From assembly GCF_008001035.1 (NCBI RefSeq), contig NZ_CP042856.1, positions 2,542,001-2,606,000 on the forward strand: 64,000 nt of DNA, in the 5' to 3' direction. Under the pieces are notes generated by a model that saw nothing but the letters and a program-made list of their open reading frames with translations, made no database searches and was not told where the DNA came from. Shown here piece by piece: positions 63,275 to 64,000 of this stretch (its first letter is position 1; the number at the start of each line of letters is the position of its first letter). A program made the translations under genes and the position numbers. This DNA is from Salinibacterium sp. dk2585 (lineage in GTDB: Bacteria; Actinomycetota; Actinomycetes; Actinomycetales; Microbacteriaceae).

Positions 63275-64000
63275 TTACTTTCCGAGGGATCGGGGGGTGT
63301 CGGTGCTGAAGTTGAGGGCGGCGCACACATGGGCTGCCGCATCCTCAAGAAGACCGGCCGCGCCGGCGACGAGCTCGTCGAGCGTGCTCGCGCCGGGCGC
63401 GATCGAGAGGGCGGCCGTGATCCCCTCCTCGCGGCACCGGGCCGCCGAGAGCTGCACAGCGCCGGCGATTACCACGACGGGCACCCGCGCGGGGGCGCCG
63501 CGGCGCACGGCATCGACGACCTTGCCCCCGAGCGACTGCTCGTCGAGCCTGCCCTCCCCCGTCAGCACGACATCAGCTCGGGCCAGGGCCTCCCGCAGGC
63601 CGACGGCGTCGCCCACGAGCTCCGCGCCGGAGACGAGCTCGGCGCCGACGAGCGCGACGAGCGCGAGTGGCAGCCCTCCCGCCGCACCGAACCCGCGCCC
63701 GGCGAGATAGCGCTCGGCGTCAGCATCCGTCGCCTGTGCGAGCACGCTGGCGAGATTCTCGAGCCCCGCATCGATCACGGCAACGTCATCCGGCGTCGCG
63801 CCCTTCTGCGGCCCGAAGGTCGCCGCCGCCCCGCGCGGGCCGACGAGCGGGTTGTCCACGTCGACGGCCACGCGCCAGTAGGTGCGGGCGGCGAGCGGAT
63901 GCAGGCCAGAGGCATCGACCGAGCGGATCTCGCCCAGCCCGGCCCCGCCCGGCGCGACCTCGTCACCCTTCGCGTCGAGGAATCGCACACCGAGGGCCCG
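63275..64000 (-). CDS. glxK: Glycerate kinase (N-terminus cut by window)
   Basis: The 241 visible residues are the C-terminal two thirds of a GlxK-type glycerate kinase: VDVDNPLVGPRGAAATFGPQKGA, GRGFGAAGGLPLAL, DVVLTGEGRLDEQSLGGK and PVVVIAGAVQLS. It phosphorylates D-glycerate for glycolysis. The family is about 375 residues, so about 130 are beyond base 64000. It precedes the GntP gene and is co-transcribed. Confidence 0.9.
   Translation of the reverse strand, partial: RALGVRFLDAKGDEVAPGGAGLGEIRSVDASGLHPLAARTYWRVAVDVDNPLVGPRGAAATFGPQKGATPDDVAVIDAGLENLASVLAQATDADAERYLAGRGFGAAGGLPLALVALVGAELVSGAELVGDAVGLREALARADVVLTGEGRLDEQSLGGKVVDAVRRGAPARVPVVVIAGAVQLSAARCREEGITAALSIAPGASTLDELVAGAAGLLEDAAAHVCAALNFSTDTPRSLGK

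Overview
The window is a gene-dense stretch of a high-GC actinobacterial chromosome. The glnR-mshD, ppk-mutT1 and sigK-rskA gene pairs, short intergenic gaps, GTG/TTG starts, apparently leaderless promoters and the frequent hexamer GCATCC/GGATGC point to Micrococcales, most likely Microbacteriaceae. That placement rests on gene content and style, not on a marker gene. One tRNA (Lys-UUU) is present; there is no rRNA, CRISPR array, insertion sequence or prophage. The first gene (nitrobindin-like) and the last (glycerate kinase) run off the window edges.

Layout. 1-16 kb is a phosphate and nitrogen block: a nitrobindin-like protein, GlnR, mycothiol synthase MshD, polyphosphate kinase, a MutT1-like Nudix hydrolase, two PstS lipoproteins and PstC-PstA-PstB, with a PHO-box-like direct repeat before the second pstS. 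RskA-like/SigK-like genes and a fasciclin lipoprotein follow; sigK and the fasciclin gene share the same promoter motif. 16-24 kb holds tRNA-Lys, a YhiM-family membrane protein, an aminotransferase, a ferritin-like/VIT fusion, galM-galT-galK and trpF. 24-33 kb holds a branched-chain-type ABC importer in one minus-strand run with a quinone oxidoreductase, a TetR regulator and an SDR, then a serine hydrolase and a thioesterase. 33-48 kb is mostly housekeeping: a FasR-like regulator, icd, a large secreted subtilase, a nagA remnant, purU, two MFS transporters with an ArsR-type regulator, a ZTP riboswitch with glyA-folD, and a DUF368 protein. 48-55 kb is a minus-strand acyl-CoA operon (APH-type kinase, acyl-CoA dehydrogenase, SDR, MaoC hydratase, acyl-CoA ligase) with a zinc alcohol dehydrogenase upstream. 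55-64 kb holds an acetyltransferase, an alkyltransferase-like protein, an orphan binding protein, a membrane-anchored DDAH, a heterodimeric ABC exporter and a GntP permease with glycerate kinase.

How parts work together. Three nearly identical 18-bp palindromes (31482, 33235, 53851) tie the 24-33 kb importer block, the thioesterase/FasR-like pair and the 48-54 kb acyl-CoA operon into one candidate TetR regulon; the TetR gene lies inside it. The kinase plus ACAD10/11-like dehydrogenase, ligase, SDR and MaoC set resembles the levulinate (Lva) type of 4-hydroxyacyl-CoA catabolism, so the regulon may import and degrade an oxo-, hydroxy- or branched acid. This is the most interesting system in the window and is an inference from gene content and the operator motif.
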